The notes: generated by a model not told the origin, from the letters alone. DNA of 64,000 nt from Piezodorus guildinii (GCA_023052935.1 CM041294.1:82694974-82758973), one strand, 5' to 3'. Shown: positions 35,521 through 49,100, numbered from the stretch's first letter. Numbers and translations: made by a program.

Positions 35521-36750
35521 AAAAGAAAGATGATCAGAATATTTCAAGCTGTTAGGGAGATATTGTCATGGTCATATAAAATGCATCACCTATGCTTTTG
35601 TCTTTTTATTTGTATCCTACGGGTAATGAAATAAAGAAATTTAAAAAAATAAATAAACAACTTTCCTTAGTTCTTGGTTAGTATTTTTAACTACTGCCAG
35701 AATAAAATGTTTAACTATGTCAAATTGTAAGCATTTTGCTATCAGAAGCAATTAACATTTGAGAGATTTCATTAAGTCGAACAATTCTCACAGAAAAAAG
35801 AAGTAATACAAATCAACAGTTGTGTTAGTTTGAAAATTAATATTATAATGCATTTTACCAGAGAACTTAAAACTTCTTTATTTTTATGGGCTTTTCTTCA
35901 ATTAGTAATACCTAATATTTTTTGGTAATTCTTGTTTTGGTTGAACCAATTAAAATTTAAGGAAATGCAATAACCAACCATTCTTTTAATAAGTAGAAAA
36001 GAATCTAAATATGCTAATGATGACAAACATTTTAAATTGACTAGTTCTGGCATGATGGAACACTATTACTTATACAACCTATTGTGTTGTATTTGACCAA
36101 GAAGTGAAGTGTATTCTGGTCAGAAAATTCTTGATTAAGAAATAATTCTTCAAAATATTGCAGTAGTGACTATTTATAAAACTAGATAACTAATTGGTGG
36201 GAAGTAAAATTTTTCTTTTTTAAATGCCTAAATATTTATAAGGATGGATGAAAAATGGAAGAAAAAAAAAAATGGATGAAAAAAATTTCATTACATTGAT
36301 GATGCTCAACCAGCCTGACTTAGCCACCATTGGTTATTATTAAATGAATTTAGTTAAAAAATCTGTTTTTAGAACAACTAAGCACATCAATGGTTTTGAG
36401 TTTATGTTCCACAACAAATCCAAATAACATGCCAAGCTTGATGCCAGACAAACCAATAGTGTATTAACATGCCTTATAATTTGTAAATAATCATTCAATT
36501 CTCTTAAAATATCTTGTGACTGAAGTAAATTAAAAATATATCTAAAGCCTCCCTCTAACAAGAAAATCTAAATATTTATCCTTTCAGGATATCATAACAC
36601 TACAAAACTTAGTTCTATGCTTACAAGAAAAATGAAGTTAAAAACCACTCGGAATTGAAAGAAAATGAATTATTGTAATTTTTTTTTGTTTAGTACAAAA
36701 GTAAAGGAAAATGAGAGGGGAAAAAATGTACACAGATTTAAAAACGAAAG
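35521..36750. other. AT-rich intergenic DNA between pyd3 and RpS25
   Basis: No reading frame above about 75 codons, no recognisable repeat. It separates the pyd3 5' side from the RpS25 3' end. Confidence 0.5.
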
Positions 36751-36756
36751 TTTATT
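36751..36756 (-). terminator. RpS25 polyadenylation signal
   Basis: AATAAA on the minus strand, 17 nt past the TAA stop (36773-36775). The very short 3' UTR is typical of ribosomal protein mRNAs. Confidence 0.65.
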
Positions 36757-36772
36757 TTTGTATCAAAACAGA

Positions 36773-39527
36773 TTATGCTGGGTCATCTGCTTTAGTAGCT
36801 CTGGTATAAATAACTTGTGAATGGTGCTTCACGACTTGCTTGATCAAACCTATTCAACAAAAAACAAAACAAGATTAGTTTAAAGTAACTCAATGCAATA
36901 AACAAATAAACTAATTCAATACTCAATAGTTTTAACAACAATAGACATTAAAAGAAACCTAAAATAAGCTTATTATTGTAGCTTCAAAAGGTGTAGCTCT
37001 TGTTATAAGTAATACTTATGTATAGCTATTGAACACATATAATAATTAGTCTGTGAGCGCCAATATCAAACATATAACAATATTGACTGAAAACATAATT
37101 ATAGATTCACTAGGGATCGTCCACCATCGCCTGCATGGCAATAAAAGAGAAAGTTAATTAATTTCATTAAGAATAGAAATTTTGATATTGTTATGAGCAC
37201 AGCATGGGATTTGATTTTAAAAATATTTTTAACTTACTTGAAGAAAGAAAAAAACAAACAATTTGTAAGAGAAATAAAAGTTTAAGGAAACTGTACAAAT
37301 TTAGAATAAACAAAGTATATGTTTGTAAAACATACCCAGTATGGCTTGATGAGAATGCTGTATTCTCAACAACACAATGTATTTAGGCAGCATTGCCAAG
37401 AAATAAATCATTTATATAATTTTTTTTGTCTGGCTAATTAAAATACATATTTAAATATTTTATATATCTTTACAATCATCACAATTAAGGTTTTATGCTA
37501 ACAAACATCTTAAGATTTAACGATCATGTTCTATTTGATGTAATTCAGCAATAGCAATTATAGGTAAAAAAATATCACCACAATAGGGCAGAGGTTTCAC
37601 TTTGCCTTAACAGAATTTAGATGAAATGAGGGAATTAAAATTAATGCCCCCATTGTGGTATCAACTAAGTTTACAGACATTAAATAAAATTTTATGGACA
37701 CTAAAAAATACTTAACCACCATGAAGGAACGTTCAAATAAAATTGGATAATACTTAATAACAAATAAAATCATGGTAAAATGATTTTCGATGAAATGAGG
37801 TAATTCATATGATTGCAATCATGGATCAAACTTAAAATTTATGGGCTATAAAATTATTTATGAAAATGGTGATTAGTTTGTCATGATATCTTATAATTAA
37901 ATTTCAGTTAACATTGTAAACATAAAATAAGTTAACATTTTACTATGGAAGATGATCTGCATTGTTTTGTTCCAGAATGCATTGTTGATTTAAATCAATG
38001 ACTTGATGCTTTAACTATTCATCAATTGTTTCATATCTGAATAATGAAGTTTTCATTTTAAATACTTTAATATGGAATTAACAAATAATAAAATATCATG
38101 TAATAGTAGAAAATATATTTGAATAAATTATAATCTGTACTGCTTGAATTAAAGAACTTTTTAGTGCAATAAAACATCACCAGAGTCCATTTCTTAAACA
38201 AGAAGATTAAATGAACTAACTTTAATTGAAAAGATAAATGGCAACCCCTATAAATAAAATACTCTGAGAGTACTTAACACTGACCAAGTCAGCATGTGCA
38301 AGAAGGCTTAACACAGAGCCTAAATAATAATAAAACAAAATAGAAAAAGAAGCATTTATAAATAAGTAATGAATATCATTAAATTATACCACCTGAGATA
38401 TTAAAATAATTATGAACCAAGGGAAAACCATGAACCCGACATGCTGACATGAGCAACTTACAAAATGCTGTGAGCAGTCATGAAGTAGCAAAACATTGGT
38501 GTATTACCCCCATTATTATTAATAATAATAAATAAGGAAAAATTAATTAACTTCTAATATAACAAAATGATCTTTAAATAGTGTCCTAAGTTTCAGACTG
38601 TGGAATTTAGGAATAGATTAAAGCTTTTATTAACTTTCCTTAGAAGACCTAAACACCTAGATATATTAATATCACAATACGACTGAAGAAAGAAATACTC
38701 TCCTTTCTGGACAAATGCACAATTCAATTTTTAAACTAAGTAATACCAAAAATATTTGAATAAATAAAAGTAAATAGTTAATACCTTTGTTGAGCAACTC
38801 AGTAAGGGCTTTCCTTGCAAGTGATCCACGAACTTTGTGTCTTTCACTGACAATGGAAGGAGTGATCAGCCTGTAGGCAGGCACTTCTTTCAGAAGTTTC
38901 TCGTACGTAACATTATCAAACAATACTTGATTGTCTAATTTGTCACGAACTTTTCCTTTCGACCACTTCTGTAAATTTAAAAAAATAAAATGAATAATCT
39001 ATCATAATGTTCAGTAAACAGTGATGTTAAACATATCTTTAAACCAAATGTAAACAATAAAGCTAAAAAGTGACAAACCCTATAATTAATTAATTTATAT
39101 TAAATTCATATAAGGAAAGAATATTTAAGTACAATAATTAGGTTTAAACACTAGAAAAACAAGTCAAATGAAGTTATATATGTACAGGTTAAATGAGCAC
39201 ATGGTGACCCATGTCAGTTTTTAATAACGTAAACAGGTCAAGAATTTAACGAGAAAAGAGTTAAAAAGTTTTTACAATAAAGATAAATGTATTAAATATA
39301 AATACATTTTAAAGTTACAAGAATAATAACTTGCCTTCTTCTTGGCTTTACCACCGGATCCTCCTTCCTTCTTTTTTGGATTTTTAGCTGGCTGCTTCGA
39401 TGAGCCTCCTTTCGCGTCCTTCTTAGGAGGCTGTAAAACATAAATTCAAAATTAACATCCATATGAACCAGATGTATGAAATAAGTTATCGAAATATTAA
39501 AAAATATAAGCGTTACACACTCACCAT
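36773..39527 (-). CDS. RpS25: 40S ribosomal protein eS25, four exons, complete
   Basis: Component of the small ribosomal subunit head, important in other species for IRES-driven initiation. Coding exons, 5' to 3': 39527-39525 (the ATG alone), 39430-39335, 38968-38785, 36849-36773. Total 360 nt, 119 residues (human 125). The N-terminus is Lys-rich ([20 protein letters not shown]), followed by [54 protein letters not shown] and [19 protein letters not shown]. These are the diagnostic eS25 blocks in order. Exon 1 holds only the initiator Met before a GTGAGT donor, a common layout in ribosomal protein genes. Intron 2 starts AAG|GCAAGT: only this GC donor keeps the family-conserved four-Lys run in frame. 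Expected to be ubiquitously and strongly expressed. Confidence 0.95.
36850..38784 (-). other. RpS25 intron 3, with stem-loop candidates
   Basis: A 1.94-kb intron with no exon of another gene. On the gene strand, 38270-38345 folds by eye: outer CTCTG/CAGAG stem, inner ATGCTGAC/GTCAGTGT stem with a 3-nt loop. A second pair of short hairpins (TGCT...AGCA) lies at 38430-38500. Ribosomal protein introns often host snoRNAs, but I cannot identify boxes with confidence. Confidence 0.35.
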
Positions 39528-40111
39528 GTTGAAAGGATAAAGGAGTCACAAGACTGATGGAAGGGATGGCCGTGTTGTAGTTCGATCAATGAAGCCTCAA
39601 TCCTATTTCTGGTCACTGTATATTTAGCATATATATTTAATCAAAAGAACAATTAATTAAAATAATGTACTATGAAACAACCATAAATATATTTTTTAAA
39701 GTTATTTCAACAATAATTATAGAATTATTGTCGTAAATGTTTAATCATAATTTTTTTTTCTTCTAGAAAGCGGATTGTTTGAAATTAAATTTACTTGAGT
39801 AAAACCAAGTTATTAATTTTTTATGCGAATAAAATACTTAAAAAACTAAAATACCACATCTAAAACCAGACGTTTTATAATGATAATTCTTCAATTCATT
39901 GTTATGTTTGTTTTAATTATACAAATAATATCCATGGAAACTGTTTACTACAGTCAATCCATAACAAGATGCTAGCATTAATTAAACATTTATATTTTAC
40001 CCTTGTTCTTGATGATTTTATTCGTACTGAAGTTCTCATATAATAACTTGTAATTAAGTTAAAACGATTATAATTATTTTATATCAATGAAATATTCTTT
40101 TCTTTTTTATA
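39528..40111. promoter_or_regulatory. Divergent promoter interval between RpS25 and the TMEM237-like gene
   Basis: 584 bp separates the two start codons, which point away from each other. On the RpS25 side a pyrimidine-rich string (gene strand catcccttccatcag, about 39560-39575) may be a TOP-type transcription start. On the other side an X-box-like site lies at 39928. No TATA box near either start. Confidence 0.5.
39928..39941 (+). promoter_or_regulatory. X-box-like RFX site upstream of the TMEM237-like gene
   Basis: ATATCCATGGAAAC fits the ciliary X-box consensus RYYNYY-AT-RRNRAC except for one base (position 3), with a perfect right half (GGAAAC). It lies 171 bp before the ATG at 40112, the usual range for X-boxes of ciliary genes. 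Confidence 0.5.
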
Positions 40112-43100
40112 ATGAGTGAACCGACAGGCAGTAGGCCAGGTAGCTCAGCAGAAAGTATTAAAAGGATAGAAGCGAAACCTGAAAAACATGTCCATTATGA
40201 AGAAACATCCAGCCCAGGTATTGTACCATAGAATCTTAACATGTGTTTTTCTCACAAACATAGCCTAATCACTTCCTTCACTTGAGCACTCATTACATTT
40301 ATTAGATTATATTCAATGGGTAATTGTAGAAAATGCCATCAGCACAAATGTATTTCAAAATATTCTACAGGTCGAACATATGTATTAAACAGAATGAGTA
40401 ACGCAAACTGTGAGCTGTACAAAACTCCATTATAAACAATTATCTCAATTTATAATTTACTTTTCATGTTTTATTTAAACTTTTAGGTTTCCAATTGCAA
40501 CGGGAACGTGCTCAATCTTCAAATATCATTGGTGTTTTGAGGGAATTGAAAGATGACATAGTTGATTACAACCATGGATATAATAATCAAGCTTACAGCA
40601 ATGCAGGTATTAGAAGAAAATAATATTAAATAATTAAATGTTTCTAAAATATATTTATACTTAATTAGAACACCACATTCAAATTATGTTTGGTCTATAT
40701 TTATTAGTTTATATCAAAACATTGTAATTTTTTTAATATTTTGCCATACATTATTAACGGTGAAATTCTATTATTTATTATTTTTACATAATTTTATGTT
40801 TTTTATTGTTCTAAAGCTATATTTGTAATTTTTTTTAACATGAATACTTATCAAGAGGTAATTAAATGTAAAGCAAATCACTAAAATTTCCAAAAGTACA
40901 TTAATGATTTTAAGAACTGATTTCCTGTTCAGACAATTACTGATTTTATTCAATTATTCTGAAAGTAAATTCAATTTTTTATGATCATTTTGGCTTAGAA
41001 AATTACGTATCGATTAGCTAGCAGAAAACATTTTTTTTCTTTTTTGAATCATTTATCTTACTGTAGATGAAAGAAGGAGTATTAGGTTACTATTAGATTA
41101 AAATTACTATTACATTACATGGACAATTGGATTTTTATAAAAATAACTTCATAATTTGTATTCTTTTATATAGAATCTTTTAGAGGTCTATGCATTAATT
41201 TTTGTGGTACAAATATATTAATCATGCTTTTATTTGTCCTTTGTTAGCATATTAAAATTAATTAGGGAGAAGAGTATTTCAGTGAATAAGATGGTGTTTT
41301 CCTAGCTCTTGGGTCCAGTTTGAGAGGAATCCACTCCTGAAATATTTCACTAGGCCATAGCAGCAAGAGTTGTACAGATACAAATTTTTGTTCGATAAAT
41401 ATTAGGCCGTTTTACAAAAGAATTCTTGGATATATTTTTTTTAAACAATTTATTTAATCCAGTCATCGCAATGTTTCAGCCTCTAGGGCCATTCTCAAGC
41501 TTCATACATATCCAAGTTAATTATCATTTCATTTCACCGCTTTTCAACAGCGTCGTCATAATTTTTTTTAAATATCATTTTTCAAAAAACTCAGCAGTTT
41601 TCGGCCGTCTTATAGGTGTTATCGTGCGCGACTAAAAATTATGACGACGCTGTTGAAAAGCGGTGAAATGAAATGATAATTAACTTGGATATGCATGAAG
41701 CTTGAGAATGGCCCTTGAGGCTGAAAGGTTGCGATGACTGGATTAAATAAATTGTTTTAAAAAAAATATATCCAAGAATTCTTTTGTAAAACGGCCTAAT
41801 ATTTATCGAACAAATATTCAAACAAAAGAACAATTACGACAATGATGAGGAAAATACAAATTTTTTTTCTTCATATGATGACTGCCTCATTTTGGTTCAA
41901 TCGATCAAATATGTATGCAATTTTTAATTAAATCTAATGAGTAAAAAAATTACTTTATGTACTCATGAAGGGTCTAAGAGAGTGGTTCGCAACTGAATAA
42001 TAACTGGACAACAAACTAAATAGACTTCTGAACCATTTAAAATCAGTCAAATTGTAAACCGTCACTTTATCCTCACTTAATATAGGATGGATTTCAATTT
42101 ATCTTTCATAAATAAATGACGTTACTTTTAATTTATAAGTTATGCCCAAAAATATTGCCTCCTGAACAACAAAAAAACTTGAAATGTGACGAACTTTTCA
42201 TTTAACCTGTAAAATAATAATTAATACCTGATATTTAACACTTTATGAATTTTCTTTTAATTGTTACATTCATATTTGAAAATTTTGTAAACCTTAATGT
42301 TTTTTTTTATAAGTAAAAATGATGATAGTGTGTCTTTAGGAGACAGGAATGAAATGGTTGTCCATAGGACATACTCGGGTATCCAAAGTAGATACCAGGA
42401 TTGAAATCTCCAGTATTCGTTCTTTTTATGTGAAAAAAAAACAACTATAAGACAATAATTATCAGTTTTATTATAATTTTTTATGAAAGAATCAACATTA
42501 CAATAAATTATTCAGTAATGAACAGACCTATAAACGAGAGAACTCTTACTAATTAACTTAAAAACATTAACAGCCTCTTTAATCAACTTAAATACTTTTT
42601 TAACTCTAACTTTTACTTTGCTGTCCTAATAAATAACTAATACCTCTGTGTATCTCATAAGGGTTCAGTAAGATACAAAACTTAAAAAATAATCAACAAA
42701 ACAAAATTTCTTAATCATAGAAGAAATCCGTAGGTGTTACATTAAACAAAATGAATTATTTTCAAAAAAACATTAATATCACATGAAAACTTATAATAAT
42801 CAGTACCTCTTTTGTGTAGAATGTCCGTCATAATTTTTAGTCGCGCACGATAACACCTATAAGACGGCCGAAAACTGCTGAGTTTTTTGAAAAATGATAT
42901 TTAAAAAAAATTATGACGACGCTGTTGAAAAGCGGTGAAATGAAATGATAATTAACTTGGATATGTATGAAGCTTGAGAATGGCCCTAGAGGCTGAAACA
43001 TTGCGATGACTGGATTAAATAAATTGTTTAAAAAAAATATATCCAAGAATTCTTTTGTAAAACGGCCTAATATTTATCGAACAAATATTCAAACAAAAGA

Positions 43101-46100
43101 ACAATTACGACAATGATGAGGAAAATACAAATTTTTTTTCTTCATATGATGACTGCCTCATTTTGGTTCAATCGATCAAATATGTATGCAATTTTTAATT
43201 AAATCTAATGAGTAAAAAAATTACTTTATGTACTCATGAAGGGTCTAAGAGAGTGGTTCGCAACTGAATAATAACTGGACAACAAACTAAATAGACTTCT
43301 GAACCATTTAAAATCAGTCAAATTGTAAACCGTCACTTTATCCTCACTTAATATAGGATGGATTTCAATTTATCTTTCATAAATAAATGACGTTACTTTT
43401 AATTTATAAGTTATGCCCAAAAATATTGCCTCCTGAACAACAAAAAAACTTGAAATGTGACGAACTTTTCATTTAACCTGTAAAATAATAATTAATACCT
43501 GATATTTAACACTTTATGAATTTTCTTTTAATTGTTACATTCATATTTGAAAATTTTGTAAACCTTAATGTTTTTTTTTATAAGTAAAAATGATGATAGT
43601 GTGTCTTTAGGAGACAGGAATGAAATGGTTGTCCATAGGACATACTCGGGTATCCAAAGTAGATACCAGGATTGAAATCTCCAGTATTCGTTCTTTTTAT
43701 GTGAAAAAAAAACAACTATAAGACAATAATTATCAGTTTTATTATAATTTTTTATGAAAGAATCAACATTACAATAAATTATTCAGTAATGAACAGACCT
43801 ATAAACGAGAGAACTCTTACTAATTAACTTAAAAACATTAACAGCCTCTTTAATCAACTTAAATACTTTTTTAACTCTAACTTTTACTTTGCTGTCCTAA
43901 TAAATAACTAATACCTCTGTGTATCTCATAAGGGTTCAGTAAGATACAAAACTTAAAAAATAATCAACAAAACAAAATTTCTTAATCATAGAAGAAATCC
44001 GTAGGTGTTACATTAAACAAAATGAATTATTTTCAAAAAAACATTAATATCACATGAAAACTTATAATAATCAGTACCTCTTTTGTGTAGAATGTCCGGG
44101 TTGGAAGTTTTTTAAATTGGTCGAAATAGCAATCTAATTTATATTAAACAATTATAAATGCTCTGCTTGTCGGAGGCTCTCCAGTGACTAATTATTGAAA
44201 GAAAAAGTATTGCTTTATACTGATTCTATCATTCTTGTCCTATGGACAACCAAAACTCGAAATCGGAGAGCCATTGCAGTAGACTGGATGAGCTGGCAGA
44301 GGCCATTAAAGGAGTCCCAGGCTTGGTGATGTGCTGTAGAGCCAACTAGATTATGAAGGGTTTAGCATTGGTACTTATAGAGATTTATATCCATGCCAAC
44401 TACCATGCAAGGAGAGATTTTTTCCCCATTTTTTGTAACCATTTTATAGAGGCTGGGTATGTACAAGGTTTCTCCCTACCTGAGGGTCGCCCCATGGGTG
44501 TAACAACAAAATAAATAATTATTTTGCCACATCCAGGGTTCGAATCCAGTAGCCAAATAACATTAGTTCAGGGCTCTATCCACTTAACAACACTTCTTTA
44601 TAGTTATGCTATAAAAGGAATTAAACTCCTTGGAGAAATAATACGCAGCAGTGGGTCGGAGAAAGAAGGGTTTAAGGAAAGAGTCGCAAAAATAGAGAAA
44701 TCAAGCTTCGCCACCAGTAATCTTTATAACAAGAACTTATCTATTAAAGCTATGATGCGATATCATAACATGGTCGTCAAGCCAGTGATATTCTATGGAA
44801 CAGAAACCTCTTGTCTTCTCAGCCTGAAGAGGCTTCTGAAAACAGAAAAAAAGAATTCTCAGACGAATCTACAGATCTAGGAGAACGCATGAAGGATACA
44901 GGGGTAAGTCGAATCAAGAATTCTATAAGGAAACAACAGACCTAGAGACTGACATAAGGGTGGTAAGGCTGAGTTTCTAGGGACGTATATAAGGATGAAT
45001 CCTGAAGGACTGAACAGTAGGATTTTTCAGTAATTCCACTGTCACGAAAATTCAACAGGATATTTCAAGCAAGTTAAAGATGATATGGACCAAGTGGGGC
45101 TAACCGACCAAGATTGTTTGGATAGAGATACATGCAGAAGGATGCTCTACGGAATAAAGGTTCTTGTGGGGAAGAAGTGCTCCAGAAAGGGTCTTGCATG
45201 GTCTGAGGAGAGAAAGGGTAGGCGTACGGAGCTCAGGAAGGTCATGTGGGATAGAAGGAGACGGATGAAGAGGAAGCATTAGATTTATGATATTTGTGCG
45301 ATATTTAAGGCCAAGGGGGAAATGGGGGGAAGGAAGAAGGAACTAAGAATATGACAAAATTAGTGTTGAAAAACTATGTAAATTTAAATTAATTTTAATA
45401 TGATAATATTTTGTCAATATAAATAATTTTATATTAAATATAAAAAATAATATTTTAGGACGATCATGTGTTATATCAAATAGAGGCCCAGCCAGTGGTA
45501 TGGGTGATGTATACATAGAGCAGAATGGAAAATTCGTGAAAGCTCCTCGGGAACTATTAGAAAATTTTAACTTCAGCACAAGAGAAATTTATTTAGAACA
45601 AATTGGGTGACTATAATTGAAGTACTATTTAATTTATAAAACTATAAACTATAAATTATTTTTACTTTAAATTTTATAAACTCTGGTGCACACAAACTAC
45701 TTTCACTTATCTCCATTGTTAAAATCAATTTAAGAATTTTTAGTGCACAAGAGATGAAAAAATGTTAAAGAATTAATTACATTGAGTTTCGATAGAAACA
45801 TGTATTTTATTAAATAATTCATTATATTATTATTTATAATCAGTTAGTTTTATCGGCTTTTCATCACTCTCACTTAGCATTTACAATTTTTTTGTTTAAG
45901 ATAATATTTTTTTCTGAAATCTTTCGCTTTCTAATGGTATATTTTACATATATATTACTACTACTAGGTTTGGAAAAAAAAAATTACATAAAAAAATATT
46001 TTTCCTCTTTTCTCCTCTAGGTGGTTATCAGATGCATTCAGCTTGTATATTTTGCCATTTTTTATCAATACTAATAAATAAAATGATATGGTCCATAATT

Positions 46101-49100
46101 TTGAATCTACAAAATTAAATGTACTTTAGAGGAAGAAAATTTAAAATATTGGCATTTAAGCCCTGTCACACTATTTTAATGCTATTTCATAATGAAACAT
46201 ATATGATATTAAAGCCCATTAAAATTTATGTCAATATAGCAATTTTAATAAAAATAGTTTGAGCTGTTTTTGAGAAAATTTTAAAAAGAAACAAAATGTA
46301 TGGTATAAAGAGGTTCTTCTGTTAAGCCAATTTTGATAAAAAAGTTGCTGTAATATCTCAGGCATATATTTTTCTTACACAGATATTTCATAAATAGGTA
46401 AGTGAAAGTAAAAATAGTGCACGCTTATCAATTCAAACTATTCTTAAATGCCTTTTTATTTAATGCAATCAGCTGAACCAATGTATTATTTTGTCCTGTT
46501 CCTGGGACAAAATACTATATTGGTTCCATCTGCTCCCAATATTTTATTTTTATCAATAATATTTACCTGCAGATCTAAGGTATTATCAAAGTGAAATGTA
46601 CTAATAAATTATTAAAAAAAATATATATATTTTTTATATTCAAAATTAGCTTATATTTTTAGAACTTGTAATATTCATTTTCTCAGCAATTCCGTTCCAT
46701 GAAAAAAAAAAAATACAAGACAATAAGGAGTTATCTTTGATCAAAACTTAACATGTAGTAACCATATTTCCCAAATTACCATACAATCCTCAAACAGCTC
46801 CTATGTTTTCATGACTCTTTTCCTAGAAGGACCCATCATCTCTTAGTGTCTTCACTCATACTCCCCCATTTCGACTATGGATGCCTAGTATATGTAGGAC
46901 TCAGTGGCAAAAATGAGATAAGGCTAAAAAGATTAATGAATATGTTTTTAAAATTCATGTATGAACTCTCCAGACAGTCGCACATCTTTCACTGGTAATT
47001 TGGTCAATGGCTCCTTCAGACCGTCTCCCACGTCATGTTAAATTGGTTAAAGAAATTTCTTGGTGGAAGAAATTTTAGGTGGAAAGAAAGCTGTATGTTA
47101 TTACTCTATTTTGGGTATTATGTAAAGTTTAGGTCGCTCACCTGTAAAATGAAAGATTTTGACTTAACCACTGATTCAGGACCGCCTCAGAAATAATACA
47201 TAACAAAACTCATTCGATGTTGTTAACTATTTTTATTTTGTATCTTTTATTTATATTAACTTTAAAAATTTACCATTTGACAAAATAGTTATGTATCAAA
47301 TGAAACCAGACAAATTGGACTGCCTCTGTTCATTCTATATTATTCTTAGTGGACAAAATATCCCAGAATAAAAATTATTTTTCATTAATTCATTAAAAAA
47401 AAAAAAGTTAATAAACATTAATATAATATAAATTTCTAAAAAAAAATGTATACCATTTGTTTATAGGTATTGTAATTTTTAATTAAAAAATATTTTTTAT
47501 TTTTGACAGATCAGGATTTAGAACTCCACTGGACAGGGCAATCGTGGCAGAAAAGGCATGTTCAACCCTGAGCAGGATATTGCTCGGAATACTTGCTGGT
47601 GCCGCGCTCCTTGCATTTATTTTAGTTAGTTTCATTATAAAAATGATACTTACAATGTTATAATATATTATACAGTATTACTATAACATTTATTATGTTC
47701 AAACTAAAAAAAAAATGTCAGTTTTCTCATTAATAGTAACATGTTATATTAACCTCTAGTTTATTTTCATCAATAGGAATTAACGAGGATAAGGTAATTC
47801 AGGATGCAGTCATTAAAACAATTTATTGACTAGAACCTTAATTTATTGTGCCAACCTTTAAACAAAATATACCAATCAGTTGTTTAAAACAATATATAAA
47901 GAAATTAAAAAAAATATAATAAAATAAATATTTTAGGCAGTATAAAGAGAAATTATAAATACTTACATAAATACAAAGATGATATGTAAATGAAATTATA
48001 CTAATAATTTGAAACAAAATAGAACAGCAGTTATAATAAATAACAATTATTATAATAATTAGAAACAAAAGAGCACAAGAAAATATTTAAAATTTTATGA
48101 AAGGTAAATAATTAGATTATGGTGTGAACAAATCATTATTTACTTTTTATTAAAATATTAAATATTTTCTTGTGCTCTTTGTAATTTTCTCTCTCATTAA
48201 TTAGCATTAATACTTTATATACATCCGAAATATTTATTTTCTTTTATTATTATTCTCTTCTTTTTTTATATATTGTTTAATACAACTGGTTGTTATCTTG
48301 AAGATGTCCTATAATTTAGGCCAAAATAAATTTTCACAATATTAAATTAAGTTTCTATTTTATTAAGTATTTTGTTGACTGCGCCCCGAATCAACTTTTT
48401 CTGAATATCTACATACGGTCAACCGTTCTTAAACCATTCTATCTAAATCATATGTCTCCAAAGAAATTGAATAAACTTTTTATTTAAATTAACTTTAACC
48501 TTTTTAATAGTTCTTAAATTTATTTTAACAGCCGATGTAAGTGTGTCATGTGTTGCCTGCACCTGATTTTTGTAATATGAATAAAAGTTAAATTATTTAG
48601 ATATTGTGCATAAAAAGTACTAAAATCACGATTTAAAAATGTGAGGGTGGGGAAAAGAGAGTGAAAACTTAGGGTTATAAGTATTTTTTGATGAAAAATA
48701 AAGAAAATTTGTGAAAAAAACAAATAAAACATTTCTGGATAGGGACACCTGAATCACCTGTCGGTATGAAATATACAGGATCTATTCTCATACCTACCAA
48801 ATATCCATAAAAAATTTCATAAAAATTGGTTGTTCCGTTTCGGAGGAGTACGACCACAAACACATGAGATTTTTATATATTACTTTGTATACCATAATAT
48901 TAATGAAATAAATGCATAAACCAATAATAATGAATGGCTCATTAACCAACCTCAACTATAGTTATGTGAATTGGACTATTGGACCAATGCAATCAAATAT
49001 AAAGGGGAGACTTAGAATCTCCAAAACATCAAAAGAGAAGATTAAAGAAGGAAACTTTTTTTTGGTTCTCATGAATTATATGCAAATTAATCAAATTAAA

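Larger units (their letters stand above)
40607..45458 (+). other. Intron 2 of the TMEM237-like gene, hosting a complex duplication
   Basis: A 4.85-kb GT-AG intron. Between 41387 and 44098 it is filled by an inverted-plus-tandem duplication; then a SINE-2 (44250-44600) and a LINE relic (44600-45285). The first 780 bp are AT-rich with no feature. Confidence 0.7.

Noticed and set aside
41426..41635. Identical 69-residue open frame here (plus) and at 42837-43046 (minus), suggesting a duplicated small gene
   Set aside because: It is a by-product of the inverted repeat. The frame is Phe/Ile/Asn-rich, has no domain, and crosses the hairpin centre.
41670..41725. Hammerhead ribozyme-like string (cttgagaatggccct...ggctgaaac), as found in Penelope-like elements
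   Set aside because: The CUGANGA core is not met (one required G is A) and stems I and III could not be drawn convincingly.
41637..44098. Two 1.2-kb direct repeats read as LTRs of a retrovirus-like element
   Set aside because: Only about 80 bp lies between them, with no gag-pol, primer-binding site or polypurine tract, and the ends are not TG...CA.
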